Shown piece by piece: positions 7,013-16,183 of a stretch of 64,000 nucleotides of DNA. Within the stretch, counting starts at the first letter, position 1. Each line of letters opens with the position of its first letter. The stretch lies in contig NZ_FMCS01000011.1 in the NCBI RefSeq assembly GCF_900091435.1, forward strand, positions 1 to 64,000, read 5' to 3'. The stretch comes from Micromonospora chaiyaphumensis. Lineage in GTDB: Bacteria > Actinomycetota > Actinomycetes > Mycobacteriales > Micromonosporaceae. The notes below the pieces were generated by a model. That model was not told the origin of the DNA, made no database searches, and saw nothing but the letters and a program-made list of their open reading frames with translations. The position numbers were made by a program, and so were the translations under genes.

Positions 7013-10000
7013 TCAGGACGGGGCGTCGAGGACCCGTTCCATGGCGGCCCGGGCGCGGCGGCCGGTACGCAGGTACTCGTCGAGGAACTCGCCCGGGTCG
7101 TCGCCGCCGAGCAGCCGCACCACGCCGGCCAGTTCCAACCCGTGCCGCGGCAGCTGGTCACCGGCCCGGCCGCGGACCAGCATCAGCGCGTTGCGGACCT
7201 GGGCGGCGAGCGTCCAGCCGGCCGCCATCTCGGCCGCGTCCTCGGGGTCGACCAGCCCGGCGTCCCGGGCCGCGGCGAGCGCGGCGAGGGTGCTCGTGCC
7301 GCGCAGCGCGGGCAGCCGGCCGGCGTGCCGGAGCTGGAGCAGCTGCACCGCCCACTCCACGTCGGCGAGCCCGCCCCGCCCCAGCTTGGTGTGGGTGGCC
7401 GGGTCGGCGCCGCGCGGCAGCCGCTCGGTCTCCACCCGGGCCTTGATCCGGCGGATCTCCACCACCTGCTCGCGGGTCAGGCCGTCGGCCGGGTGGCGCA
7501 CCGGCTCGATCATCGCCTCGAACTCGGCGCCCAGGTCGGCGTCGCCGCAGACGAACCGGGCCCGCAGCAGTGCCTGCGCCTCCCACACCTTCGACCAGCG
7601 GGCGTAGTACTGCGCGTACGCGGCGAGGCTGCGCACCAGCGGGCCCTGCCGGCCCTCGGGGCGCAGGTCGGCGTCGACCCCGAGCGGCGGGTCGGGGGCC
7701 GGCGCGGAGAGCAGCCGGCGAAGTTCCTCGGCGACGGCGTGGGCGGCGGCCGCCGCGGCCCGCTCGTCCCCGTCCGGCGGCGGGTCGTAGACGAAGAGCA
7801 CGTCGGCGTCGGAGAGGTAGTTCGACTCGCGCCCGCCGAGGCGGCCCATGCCGATCACGGCGAAGCGCAGGCCGGGCGGGCCCGGCTGGGCGGCCCGGGC
7901 GGTGCGCAGCGCGGCGGCCAGGGTGGCGTCGGCGACGTCGGAGAGGGCGGCACCGACAGCGCTGACGTCCGCGAGGGTGGGCACCCGCCCGCCGCCGTCC
8001 GGCGACCGCGGGGTGAGCGGGGCGAGCGCACCGGCCCGGCTGAGCACGTCGGCGCAGGCGAGCCGCACCAGCTCGCGGCGGCGCAGCGCGCGGACGGCGC
8101 GGGTGGCCTCGACCGGGTCGTCGTGCCGGGCCGCGGCGGCCGTGAAGCCCTCGCCGAGCACCTCCCGCGGGCGCGGGGTCAGCTCGGTGTCCTCGGCCAG
8201 CAGCCGCAGCGCCTCCGGCTCGCGGGCCAGCAGGTCGGCCGCGTACCGGGAGGAGGAGAGGACCCGCGCCAGCCGGCGGGCCACCGGGCCGGAGTCGCGC
8301 AGCAGCCGCAGGTACCAGGGGGTGCTGCCGAGCTTGTCGGAGACCTGCCGGTAGTTGAGCAGCCCCCGGTCCGGCTCGGGCGCGTCGGCGAACTCGCTGA
8401 GCAGCACCGGCAGCAGGGTGCGCTGGATGGCGGCCGTGCGGCTCACCCCGCCGGTGAGCGCCTGGAGGTGCCGCAGCGCCCCGGCCGGGTCGGCGAAGCC
8501 GAGGATCTCCAGCCGGTGCCGGGCCGCCTCCGGGGTGAGCCGCAGCCCCTCGGCCGGCACCCGGGCCACCGACTCCAGCAGGGGGCGGTAGAGCAGCTTG
8601 GCGTGCAGCCGGCGTACCTCGGTGGCGTGGGTGACCCACTCGGCGCGGAACTCCTCGACGGCGCTGCGCCCCGGGGTGGCCGCGTGGCCGAGCGCGGCGG
8701 CCAGCCAGCGCAGCGCGGCCGGCTCGGTCGGCACGGTGTGGGTGCGGCGCAGGCCTTGGAGCTGGAGGCGGTGCTCGACGCCGCGCAGGAAGCGGTAACC
8801 GCGCAGCAGCGCCTCGCCGTCGGCGCGGCCCACGTAGCCGCCGGCGACCAGGGCGCGCAGCGCGGGGATGGTGCCCGGCGCGCGCAGCGACTCGTCGCCG
8901 CGGCCGTGCACGAGCTGGAGCAGCTGGACGGCGAACTCGATGTCGCGCAGCCCGCCCGGGCCGCGCTTGATCTCGCGTTCCAGCTCCTTCGGCGGGACGT
9001 GGTCGATGATCTTCCGGCGCATCGCGCGGACGTCCTCGACCGCCTCCGGCCGCTCGGCGGCGGTCCAGACCAGCGGGGCGAGCGCGTCGATCCACTCGCG
9101 GGCGAGCGCCAGGTCGCCGGCTGCCGGCCGGGCCTTGAGCAGCGCCTGGAACTCCCAGGTGCGGGCCCAGCGGCGGTAGTAGGCCAGGTGGCTGGCGAGG
9201 GTGCGGACCAGCGGCCCCCGGTTGCCCTCGGGGCGCAGCGCCGCGTCGACCGGCCAGGCGACCAGCCCGCAGACGTGGATGAGCCGGGTGGCCACCTGGG
9301 TGGCGGCCGCCAGGTCGTCGTCGGTGGCGGCGACGAAGATGACGTCCACGTCGGAGACGTAGTTGAGCTCGTCGCCCCCGCACTTGCCCATGGCCACCAC
9401 GGCCAGCCGGGGCCGGGGAGTGCCTTCGGGCAACTCGCCGACGGCGATGTCGTAGGCGGCGGCCAGGGTGGCGTCGGCGAGCCCGGAGAGTGCCGCCATG
9501 GTCTGCTCCAGGCCGCGCCCGCCGGTCAGGTCGGCCGCCGCGATCCGCAGGAGCGCGAGCCGGTACGCCTGCCGCAGCACCGGGATCGGGCCGGTGGCGG
9601 CGGTCAGCCGGGCGGCCGCGGCCAGGTCGAGCCGGCCGTCGGCGCTGGGCGCGAGCCCGTCCGGCTCGGTGGCCAGCACGGCCCACTGGTCGGGGTTGGC
9701 CACCAGGTGGTCGCCGAGCGCCGAGGAGGCACCCAGGACCGCGACCAGGCGGCGGCGCAGCCCCGGGTCGGCGGCGAGCGCGTCCAGCAGCGCCGGCTTC
9801 TCCCCGGTACGCCGTTCCGCCTCCACGATGCGGTGCAGCTGGCGCAGCGCCAGGTCGGGGTCGGCGGCCCGGGACAGCGCGGCGAGCAGCTCGGCGGCCG
9901 CCTCGTCGGCGGGTTCCTGCTCCTCGACGCGCCACAGCCCGAGCCCGTCCGGGCCGAGCAGGTCGGCGGCGCGGGGCCCGCCGTCGCCCTCGGCGAAGCC

Positions 10001-10036
10001 GTAGCGGGCGAGGCGCCCCCGGGCCGGTCGGGTCAT
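7013..10036 (-). CDS. glnE: Bifunctional glutamine synthetase adenylyltransferase/adenylyl-removing enzyme
   Basis: 1007 residues, the normal length for GlnE. It adds AMP to, or removes it from, the DLYDL tyrosine of GlnA1 in response to nitrogen status. Two nucleotidyltransferase domains are visible: GKCGGDELNYVSDVDVIFV near residues 217-235 (N-terminal adenylyl-removing half) and GMGRLGGRESNYLSDADVLFV near 730-750 (C-terminal adenylylating half). Both keep the Gly-Gly-x-Glu and Asp-x-Asp metal residues. Each is followed by the conserved (R)GxGGLxDxExxVQLLQL segment. It starts 1 bp after the stop of the amidotransferase gene, so the two are co-transcribed. Confidence 0.96.
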   Translation of the reverse strand: MTRPARGRLARYGFAEGDGGPRAADLLGPDGLGLWRVEEQEPADEAAAELLAALSRAADPDLALRQLHRIVEAERRTGEKPALLDALAADPGLRRRLVAVLGASSALGDHLVANPDQWAVLATEPDGLAPSADGRLDLAAAARLTAATGPIPVLRQAYRLALLRIAAADLTGGRGLEQTMAALSGLADATLAAAYDIAVGELPEGTPRPRLAVVAMGKCGGDELNYVSDVDVIFVAATDDDLAAATQVATRLIHVCGLVAWPVDAALRPEGNRGPLVRTLASHLAYYRRWARTWEFQALLKARPAAGDLALAREWIDALAPLVWTAAERPEAVEDVRAMRRKIIDHVPPKELEREIKRGPGGLRDIEFAVQLLQLVHGRGDESLRAPGTIPALRALVAGGYVGRADGEALLRGYRFLRGVEHRLQLQGLRRTHTVPTEPAALRWLAAALGHAATPGRSAVEEFRAEWVTHATEVRRLHAKLLYRPLLESVARVPAEGLRLTPEAARHRLEILGFADPAGALRHLQALTGGVSRTAAIQRTLLPVLLSEFADAPEPDRGLLNYRQVSDKLGSTPWYLRLLRDSGPVARRLARVLSSSRYAADLLAREPEALRLLAEDTELTPRPREVLGEGFTAAAARHDDPVEATRAVRALRRRELVRLACADVLSRAGALAPLTPRSPDGGGRVPTLADVSAVGAALSDVADATLAAALRTARAAQPGPPGLRFAVIGMGRLGGRESNYLSDADVLFVYDPPPDGDERAAAAAAHAVAEELRRLLSAPAPDPPLGVDADLRPEGRQGPLVRSLAAYAQYYARWSKVWEAQALLRARFVCGDADLGAEFEAMIEPVRHPADGLTREQVVEIRRIKARVETERLPRGADPATHTKLGRGGLADVEWAVQLLQLRHAGRLPALRGTSTLAALAAARDAGLVDPEDAAEMAAGWTLAAQVRNALMLVRGRAGDQLPRHGLELAGVVRLLGGDDPGEFLDEYLRTGRRARAAMERVLDAPS

Positions 10037-10037
10037 C

Positions 10038-10805
10038 TCAGTGCCCGAGCAGCGGCAGGGTGGGGCGGGTGGCGACGTCGTCCAGCTCGCCCAGCGCGAG
10101 GGCGGCGAACCGGATGGCGAACGGCTGCCAGACCTCCTCGACGTCGGCCATCGCCCGGTCGCAGGCGGCCACCACCAGCTCCGGGTCGTAGCCCAGCTCG
10201 GCCAACAGGTCGGAGTCGCGGGCCCAGTCGGCGATCATCGCGGTGTCGCACTCGATGTGGAACTGGAGCCCCCAGGCCCGGTCGCCCAGGCGGAACGCCT
10301 GGTGCGGGTAGCGGGTCGAGGCGGCCAGCAGGGTGGCCCCGCGCGGCAGCTCGGTGATCTCGTCGGTGTGCCACTGGAGCACGTCCGGCATCAGCGGCAC
10401 GTAGCGGAAGAGCGGGTCGGTCTCGGCGGCGTCCCGCTTGCCCACCACCGAGGGCCCCACCTCGGGCCCGGACGGGCTGCGCTCGACCTGCCCGGCGTGG
10501 GCGGTGGCCAGCAACTGGCCGCCGAGGCAGACCCCGAGGGTGGGGATCCGCTGCCGGACCGCCTTGCGCAGCAGCCCCTCGAGGGCCGGGAACCAGGGTG
10601 CGCCGGGGCTGCCGTCGGCCTGCGGGTAGGCCTGCTGCTCGCCGCCGAGCACGACGAGCGCCACGTATCCGTCGAGGTCGGCGGGAAGTTCGTCGCCGGC
10701 GTGCGGGCGCAGGACGTACAGGTCCAGGCCCCCCTCGGTGAGCCACTCCCCCAGGCGGCGGAGGTCGTCGGTCGGGTCGTTCTCGATCACCAGCGCGGTC
10801 GCCAC
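10038..10805 (-). CDS. Class I glutamine amidotransferase-like protein
   Basis: 255 residues from a GTG at 10805. Catalytic triad elements of class I amidotransferases are present: nucleophile Cys93 in GVCLGGQ, and His183 and Glu185 in QFHIE. No synthetase domain is attached, so it resembles stand-alone GMP-synthase-like amidotransferases acting on an unknown amide-accepting substrate. It sits 1 bp upstream of glnE in the same operon, hinting at glutamine metabolism. Upstream codons (to 10898) remain open but overlap the divergent promoter region and the LD-carboxypeptidase start, so I prefer the shorter form. Confidence 0.85.
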   Translation of the reverse strand: MATALVIENDPTDDLRRLGEWLTEGGLDLYVLRPHAGDELPADLDGYVALVVLGGEQQAYPQADGSPGAPWFPALEGLLRKAVRQRIPTLGVCLGGQLLATAHAGQVERSPSGPEVGPSVVGKRDAAETDPLFRYVPLMPDVLQWHTDEITELPRGATLLAASTRYPHQAFRLGDRAWGLQFHIECDTAMIADWARDSDLLAELGYDPELVVAACDRAMADVEEVWQPFAIRFAALALGELDDVATRPTLPLLGH

Positions 10806-10870
10806 GACGTCGAGGCTATCCGGTACGCCCGGCGACGGCCGGTCCGGCTCGGCCGCACTAGGCTCCCGTC

Positions 10871-11800
10871 GTGCCCACCGACGACTGCCTGCGCCCACCG
10901 GTCCTGCGCCCCGGGGACCGGGTGATGCTGGTCTCGCCCTCCGGCCCGACCCGCCCGGAGCGCGTGGCCCGGGGCATCGAGCTGCTCACCGGCTGGGGGC
11001 TGCGCCCGGTGCCCGCGCCGAACGCGTACGCCCGCCAGGGCTACCTGGCCGGCGCCGACGAGCTGCGGGCCGCCGACCTGAACACCGCGTTCGCCGACCC
11101 GGAGATCCGCGGGGTGATCTGCACCCGGGGCGGCTACGGCGCGCAGCGGGTGGTGGACCTCATCGACATGGCGGCCGTCCGCCGGGACCCGAAGGTGGTG
11201 GCCGGCTTCTCCGACATCACCGCCCTCCAGTTCGCGCTCTGGCAGGGCGCCCGGCTGGCGGGCGTGCACGGCCCCGGCGCCGCGTGGCGGGACGAGCGCA
11301 CCCCGCCCCGCTCGGCGGAGTCGCTGCACGCCGCGCTGATGACCACCGAGCCGGTGACCGTCGAGGCGGTGAAGGAGGAGGAGACGTACCCGGTGCGGGT
11401 GCCCGGCCGGGCGGAGGGGCGGCTGCTCGGCGGCAACCTGTGCCTCATCACCGCGTCCATCGGCACCCCGGACATGCCGGACCTGACCGGGGCGGTGCTG
11501 CTCATCGAAGAGGTGCAGGAGCCGCCGTACAAGGTCGACCGGATGCTCACCCACCTGCGCCGCTGCGGTGCCCTGGACGGGATCGCCGGGGTGGCCGTGG
11601 GCCAGTTCACCGAGTGCGCCGACGGCTGGGACACCACGATCACCGACGTGCTCACCGAGCGTCTCGGCGACCTGGGCGTGCCCGTCCTCGGCGGCCTCCC
11701 GATCGGCCACGGCCCCGACCAGCTGACGGTCCCGGTCGGCACCCCCGCGGTCCTCGACGCCACCGCCGGCACCCTGACGGTCTCCGCCGCCGTCCGCTGA
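10871..11800 (+). CDS. LD-carboxypeptidase, peptidase family S66
   Basis: 309 residues. S66 serine peptidases cleave the terminal D-alanine from murein tetrapeptides (LdcA) or disarm microcin C-type peptides (MccF). Seen: RPGDRVMLVSPSGP at the start, CTRGGYGAQRVVDL, the nucleophile Ser114 in GFSDITAL, Glu in LLIEEVQEPPYKVDRML and the catalytic His in PIGHGPDQLTVPVG. There is no signal peptide, so it acts in the cytoplasm, fitting recycling or self-immunity. GTG start at 10871. It is divergent from the amidotransferase gene. Whether it is LdcA- or MccF-like cannot be decided from the sequence alone. Confidence 0.88.
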   Translation: MPTDDCLRPPVLRPGDRVMLVSPSGPTRPERVARGIELLTGWGLRPVPAPNAYARQGYLAGADELRAADLNTAFADPEIRGVICTRGGYGAQRVVDLIDMAAVRRDPKVVAGFSDITALQFALWQGARLAGVHGPGAAWRDERTPPRSAESLHAALMTTEPVTVEAVKEEETYPVRVPGRAEGRLLGGNLCLITASIGTPDMPDLTGAVLLIEEVQEPPYKVDRMLTHLRRCGALDGIAGVAVGQFTECADGWDTTITDVLTERLGDLGVPVLGGLPIGHGPDQLTVPVGTPAVLDATAGTLTVSAAVR

Positions 11801-11806
11801 CCCCTG

Positions 11807-12691
11807 TTACGGGGTGAGGCGGGCGACCGCGCCGGTTTCCAGGGCCGCCCACACCGTCCCGTCGGAGGTGACCGTCAGGCCGTGCGGTTCCGAGGACGGA
11901 GTGGGCAGGTCGTGGCCCGTGATGCGGCCCGCACTGTCGATGTGGCCGATGCGGTTGGCCGCCCACTCGGTGAACCAGCAGCCGCCGGCCGGGTCCGCGA
12001 CGACGGCGTGCGGGCGGGCCGCGCGGTCCGGCAGCGGAAACTCGTCGATCCGGCCGTCGGGCGTGATCCGGCCGAGCTGGCCGGCGGCGATCTCGACGAA
12101 CCAGAGCGCGCCGTCGCCGCCGAGGGTGATGCCGACCGGGCCGGCCGCCTCCGTCGGCAGGGGATGCAGGGCCACCGCGCCGTCCGGGGCGACCCGGGCG
12201 ATCGCGTTGCCCTGGTTGAGGGTGAGCCAGAGGGCGCCGTCCGGCCCGGCGGCCAGCATCGACGGGAAGCCCTTGGCGACCGGCAGTCCGAAGGTGGTGA
12301 CCGCCCCGTCGACGGTGACCCGGCCGACGGTGTCGTCGCCCATGCCGGCGTACCAGAGGGCGTCGTCCGGGCCGACGGCGAGGCCGCACGGCCCGGTCCC
12401 CGGCGGGAGCGCCACGGAGCTGGTCTCCCCGTCGACGGTGACCCGGCCCAGCCGGTCGTCACCCGAGCGGGTGTACCAGAGCGCGCCGTCCGGGCCGGCG
12501 GTGATGATCAGCGGCCGGCTCTCCGGCGGGTCCGCGTGGTAGGTGCGCACCTCGCCGTCCGGCGTGACCCGGGCGACGCCACCCGTCCCGGCCAGCGTCA
12601 GCCAGAGCGCGCCGTCCGGGCCGGCGGTGATCCCGTACGGCCCGGAGCGTGGATCCGGCAGCGCGATCTCGTGGATGGAGGGGTTCGTCAT
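11807..12691 (-). CDS. Virginiamycin B lyase-like seven-bladed propeller (Vgb family)
   Basis: 294 residues made of repeated GPDGALW(Y/L/F) blades, about seven, a beta-propeller of the streptogramin B lyase family. Vgb opens the streptogramin ring by Mg-dependent elimination, without water. The HAVVADPAGGCWFTEWAANRIGHI region carries the His and the Glu-containing FTE motif that align with the catalytic blade of Vgb. Many actinobacterial members have unknown substrates, so resistance is only one possibility. It is convergent with the S66 peptidase gene (6 bp apart). Start ATG at 12691 with GCGAGG upstream. Confidence 0.8.
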   Translation of the reverse strand: MTNPSIHEIALPDPRSGPYGITAGPDGALWLTLAGTGGVARVTPDGEVRTYHADPPESRPLIITAGPDGALWYTRSGDDRLGRVTVDGETSSVALPPGTGPCGLAVGPDDALWYAGMGDDTVGRVTVDGAVTTFGLPVAKGFPSMLAAGPDGALWLTLNQGNAIARVAPDGAVALHPLPTEAAGPVGITLGGDGALWFVEIAAGQLGRITPDGRIDEFPLPDRAARPHAVVADPAGGCWFTEWAANRIGHIDSAGRITGHDLPTPSSEPHGLTVTSDGTVWAALETGAVARLTP

Positions 12692-12874
12692 GCGGCCTCG
12701 CCTTTCCCGTCGGTGACCGGCCCACCCTCGCGGCCGCCCCGGCCCGTCGCAACTGGTTTGTCCCGGTTCACGGCCGCGATTGCCAGCGCGCTGACAGGTT
12801 CGCCACGGGTTGCGCCCAGCTCGGCCGGTCACTGTCGGTGACGTCATCGCACCACCACCGAACAGGAGAATCGC

Positions 12875-13339
12875 ATGATCCGCAGGATGTCGAGGAAGCA
12901 CCTGCTGGCCGGCCTGGCCGCCGCCGGCGTGCTCGGCGTCGGGATCGCCGCCCCGACGGTGGCGCTCGCCGACGACAAGAGCCCCAGCCCGGCACCGAGC
13001 GCCAGCACGAGCACCGACCAGGGCACCGACCGGCAGCAGCAGCGGGCCGACCGGCAGGCCGAGTTCGCCGAGTCGCTCGCCAAGGAACTGGGCGTCTCGA
13101 CCGACAAGGTCACCGCGGCGCTGGAGAAGCTGCGCGAGCAGCGCCAGGCCGACCGGCCCGAGCGGCCGTCGACCGAGGACCGGCAGGCCGCGCTGAAGGA
13201 GCGGCTGGACCAGGCCGTCAAGGACGGCAAGCTCACCCAGGAGCAGGCCGACGCGGTGCTGAAGGCCGCCGAGGCCGGCGTCTTCCCGGGCCCGGGCGGT
13301 CACGGTCACCGCGGCGGCGGCGAGCGGTCCGGCAACTGA
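12875..13339 (+). CDS. Small secreted protein with charged helical repeats
   Basis: 154 residues. A signal peptide is clear: RRMSRKH, hydrophobic residues 10-30 and an AxA-type cleavage near VALADD. After a Ser/Pro/Thr spacer come two similar charged helical segments, LAKELGVSTDKVTAALEKL and LDQAVKDGKLTQEQADAVLKA, then a Gly/His-rich tail. This two-helix pattern (x-Lys-Leu-T-xEQA-D) occurs in many small actinobacterial exported proteins without known function. AGGAG lies 5 nt before the ATG. It is divergent from the Vgb-like gene and ends at a strong hairpin. The function is not known. Confidence 0.75.
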   Translation: MIRRMSRKHLLAGLAAAGVLGVGIAAPTVALADDKSPSPAPSASTSTDQGTDRQQQRADRQAEFAESLAKELGVSTDKVTAALEKLREQRQADRPERPSTEDRQAALKERLDQAVKDGKLTQEQADAVLKAAEAGVFPGPGGHGHRGGGERSGN

Positions 13340-13422
13340 CCCGGGTGGCCCCGCCGACCCCGCACCGGCCGCACCTCCCTCCCGGCCGGCACCGGCGGGG
13401 CCGCCCACCGCACGCGGCGCTT

Positions 13423-13464
13423 CGGGTGCGTGTGTCGTCGTCACGGCGACGGCACACGCACCCG
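13423..13464. terminator. Hairpin terminator between convergent genes
   Basis: 18-bp stem (13423-13440 with 13447-13464, one G-U type mismatch) and a 6-nt loop, just before the VOC gene stop at 13470 on the other strand. It probably terminates transcripts from both sides. Confidence 0.75.
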
Positions 13465-13469
13465 GACGC

Positions 13470-13841
13470 TCATCCGGCCGCGGGCGGCGTGAAGACGCCG
13501 ACGCGGTTGCCCGACGGGTCGAGCAGGTGGGCCCAGACCAGGCCGCTCGGCGCGGTGCGCACCGGCACCAGCACCTTGCCCCCGGCCGCCTCGGCCCGCC
13601 GGCACGACTCCGCCACGTCGGCGACCTCGGCGTAGAAGATCGCGTAGTTCGGCGAGGTGCCGTCGGTGGCCCGGATCGCGCCCGCGATCCCGCGCTCTCC
13701 GCCGGCCGCCGTCTGCCGGTACGACGCCCCCGGGCCGCCCTGCTCGTCGAAGGTCCAGCCGAACAGGTCGGCGTAGAAGCGCTCGACCTCCGCCGGGCCG
13801 TCGGAGCCGATCTCGAACCAGGTCACGGGCGTGCTCGACAT
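13470..13841 (-). CDS. VOC (glyoxalase/bleomycin-resistance) family protein
   Basis: 123 residues with the paired beta-alpha-beta-beta-beta units of vicinal-oxygen-chelate proteins: TPVTWFEIGSDGPAEVERFYADLFGWTF at the start and LVWAHLLDPSGNRVGVFTPP at the end. Substrate unknown; this subgroup often carries a phenazine- or antibiotic-binding label without proof. It follows the WYL regulator (105 bp gap, same strand), so it may be under that regulator's control. Confidence 0.82.
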   Translation of the reverse strand: MSSTPVTWFEIGSDGPAEVERFYADLFGWTFDEQGGPGASYRQTAAGGERGIAGAIRATDGTSPNYAIFYAEVADVAESCRRAEAAGGKVLVPVRTAPSGLVWAHLLDPSGNRVGVFTPPAAG

Positions 13842-13946
13842 GCTGCCTCCTGAGGTTCGCGCCGGCCGGTCGGCCGGCGTCGTCAGGAATCAGCCTCGGC
13901 GACCGGCGCGACACCGTCCTGTCGGTGTTTCCCGGGAAGCCGGAAA

Positions 13947-14639
13947 TCAGACCAGGCTCAGTGGACGCACCCGCCCGGCGGGAATGTCCAGGTCGTCGGG
14001 GCGCAGCTCCCGGGTCACCGGCTCGGCCAGCGGGCGCACCGACACGATCCGGTCGGTGCGGAAGCAGCGCACCCCGTCGCGCAGCCGGCACCAGGCCACC
14101 AGGTACCAGTGCGTCCGGTTGCCCAGGTAGGCCAGCGGCTCCACGTCCCGCGCCGACGCGGCGCCGTCGCGGTCCGCGTATCGCAGGCGGAGCACGCGGC
14201 GCGCGGCGACCGCGTCGGCGACGGCGGCCGGGACGGGCGTGGCCGGCCCGCCGCCCATCAGGTGCACCCGGCCCGCGAGGCGGTGCGCCTCGGCGGCGTC
14301 GGCCGGTGGCATCACGGCGACCAGCTTGCGGAGCGCCGCGGCGGCGGCCGGGGCGAACGGCGCGCCGTCCAGCCGGTGCAGCGCCACGGCCATGGCCACC
14401 GCCTCGTTGGGGGTCAGGTTGACCGGGGGCAGGGTGCGGGCGCGGTCGACCACGTAGCCACCGGTGCGGCCCGGCTCGGCCCAGATCGGCACCCCGGCGC
14501 CCTGCAAGGCCGTGATGTCCCGCTCGATGGTGCGGGTGCTGACCTCGAAGCGCCCGGCCAGCCACCGGGCGCTGCGCGGCCGCGGCGACACCGCCCGCAA
14601 CTCCTCCACCAGCGCGTAGAGACGGTCGGTGCGGTTCAC
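13947..14639 (-). CDS. WYL-domain transcriptional regulator (DeoR-type HTH)
   Basis: 230 residues. An N-terminal winged helix (RLYALVEELRAVSPRPRSARWLAGRFEVSTRTIERDITAL, residues 6-45) is followed by a linker and a WYL domain (about 140-215) with VLRLRYADRDG, EPLAYLGNRTHWYLVAWCRLRDGVRCFRTDRI. WYL domains bind nucleic acid or small ligands and occur in stand-alone regulators, often for stress genes. The next gene on the same strand is the VOC protein, its likely target. No operator was recognised upstream. A C-terminal WCX extension is absent, so this is the short form. Confidence 0.88.
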   Translation of the reverse strand: MNRTDRLYALVEELRAVSPRPRSARWLAGRFEVSTRTIERDITALQGAGVPIWAEPGRTGGYVVDRARTLPPVNLTPNEAVAMAVALHRLDGAPFAPAAAAALRKLVAVMPPADAAEAHRLAGRVHLMGGGPATPVPAAVADAVAARRVLRLRYADRDGAASARDVEPLAYLGNRTHWYLVAWCRLRDGVRCFRTDRIVSVRPLAEPVTRELRPDDLDIPAGRVRPLSLV

Positions 14640-14682
14640 GACCGGAGGCTATGCCCCGGGTACGACAGCTCCGGCCGGTGCG

Positions 14683-16032
14683 CTAGAGCGACAGGTAGCG
14701 CTGCCGCTCGTAGGGAGTGACCTCGCGGCGGTACTGCTCCCACTCGGCGCGCTTGTTGCGCAGGAAGAAGTCGAAGACGTGCTCGCCGAGCACCTCGGCG
14801 ACCAGCTCCGAGCCGGCCATCACGTCGATCGCCTCGGCCAGGTTCTCCGGCAGCGCCTCGTAGCCCATGGCGCGGCGCTCGGCGCTGCTCAGCGACCAGA
14901 CGTCGTCCTCGGCGCCCGGCGGCAGCTCGTAGCCCTCCTCGATGCCCTTGAGGCCGGCGCCCAGCATGACCGCGAAGGCCAGGTAGGGGTTGGTCGCCGA
15001 GTCCAGCGAGCGGACCTCGACCCGGGCCGAGTTCGGCTTGCCGTAGGCGGGGACCCGGACCAGCGCGGACCGGTTCAGGTGACCCCAGCAGACGTACGCC
15101 GGGCTCTCGGTGATCCGGTCCGGCAGCGCCTGCGGGAAGAGACGCTTGTAGGAGTTGACCCACTGGTTGGTGACGGCGGTGTACTCCCGGGCGTGGGTGA
15201 GCAGCCCGGCGATGAACGACTTGGCCACCTTGGAGAGCTTCATGGGGTCGCCGGCGTCGTGGAACGCGTTGCGCTCCCCCTCGAACAGCGACAGGTGGGT
15301 GTGCATGCCGTTGCCCGGCTGGTCGGTGAAGGGCTTCGGCATGAAGCTGGCCTGCACGCCGGTGGAGAGCGCGACCTCCTTCACCACGTGCCGGAAGGTC
15401 ATGATGTTGTCGGCGGTGGTGAGCGCGTCGGCGTAGCGCAGGTCGATCTCCTGCTGGCCGGGGGCCACCTCGTGGTGGCTGAACTCCACCGAGATGCCGA
15501 TCCGCTCCAGCGCCAGCACGGCCTGCCGGCGGAAGTCGCGGGCCACCGCGTGGGTGGTGTGCTCGAAGTAGCCGCCGGTGTCGACCGGGATCGGCACCGA
15601 GCCGTCCTGCGGCCCGTTCTCCAGCAGGAAGAACTCGATCTCGGGGTGGGTGTAGAAGGTGAAGCCCTTCTCGGCCGCCCGGGAGAGCGCCCGGCGCAGC
15701 ACGTGCCGCGGGTCGGCCCAGGACGGGGTGCCGTCGGGGAGCAGGATGTCGCAGAACATCCGGGCGCTCTCACCGCTGACCCCGCCCTCGAAGGGGAAGA
15801 CCTGGAAGGTGGTCGGGTCGGGCATGGCGACCATGTCCGACTCGAAGACCCGGGCGAAGCCCTCGATGGCCGAGCCGTCGAAGCCGATGCCCTCCTCGAA
15901 GGCCGCCTCCAGCTCCGCGGGAGCCACCGACACGCTCTTGAGCGTGCCGAGCACGTCGGTGAACCACAGCCGGACGAACCGGATGTCCCGCTCTTCCAGC
16001 GTACGGAGGACGAACTCCTGCTGACGGTCCAC
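14683..16032 (-). CDS. glnA: Glutamine synthetase, GlnA2-type (type I, not adenylylated)
   Basis: 449 residues from a GTG at 16032 (GAGGGG 5 nt upstream). A longer GTG start at 16050 adds six residues and lacks a ribosome site. Catalytic landmarks: FVRLWFTDVLGTLKSV, GFDGSAIEGF, the EIEFFLL and VAPGQQEID metal and substrate residues, MPKPFTDQPGNGMHTHLSL and NRSALVRVP. The adenylylation position reads DDVWSL (Trp, not Tyr), so GlnE should not modify it. This is the alpha-type second synthetase present in most actinomycetes beside GlnA1; some relatives act on polyamines. A GTAAC-N6-GTAAC repeat 75 bp upstream suggests GlnR control. Confidence 0.93.
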   Translation of the reverse strand: MDRQQEFVLRTLEERDIRFVRLWFTDVLGTLKSVSVAPAELEAAFEEGIGFDGSAIEGFARVFESDMVAMPDPTTFQVFPFEGGVSGESARMFCDILLPDGTPSWADPRHVLRRALSRAAEKGFTFYTHPEIEFFLLENGPQDGSVPIPVDTGGYFEHTTHAVARDFRRQAVLALERIGISVEFSHHEVAPGQQEIDLRYADALTTADNIMTFRHVVKEVALSTGVQASFMPKPFTDQPGNGMHTHLSLFEGERNAFHDAGDPMKLSKVAKSFIAGLLTHAREYTAVTNQWVNSYKRLFPQALPDRITESPAYVCWGHLNRSALVRVPAYGKPNSARVEVRSLDSATNPYLAFAVMLGAGLKGIEEGYELPPGAEDDVWSLSSAERRAMGYEALPENLAEAIDVMAGSELVAEVLGEHVFDFFLRNKRAEWEQYRREVTPYERQRYLSL

Positions 16033-16106
16033 TTCCACCCCTCGTGACACGTACGTCCGGGCCGCTCGCGCCGGCCGGGCCTGACCGCCCAGTGTCCACC
16101 GGGCGC

Positions 16107-16122
16107 GTTACGCCGACGTTAC
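16107..16122 (-). promoter_or_regulatory. Candidate GlnR box upstream of glnA2
   Basis: On the glnA2 coding strand the sequence reads GTAAC-N6-GTAAC. The actinobacterial GlnR consensus is gTnAC-N6-GaAAC, so half-site a matches and half-site b differs at one base. Centred about 83 bp before the glnA2 start and 70 bp before divergent nadE. Binding is inferred. Confidence 0.5.
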
Positions 16123-16183
16123 GCCTATGGCGTCTCCCGCGTCCGGTCGGATTCGGGCCCTTCCGCTGGGGCAAGATGAGGGC

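Noticed and set aside
11807..12691. Calling the Vgb-like gene a streptogramin resistance gene
   Set aside because: The propeller family is broad; catalytic residues are suggestive only and there is no resistance context.
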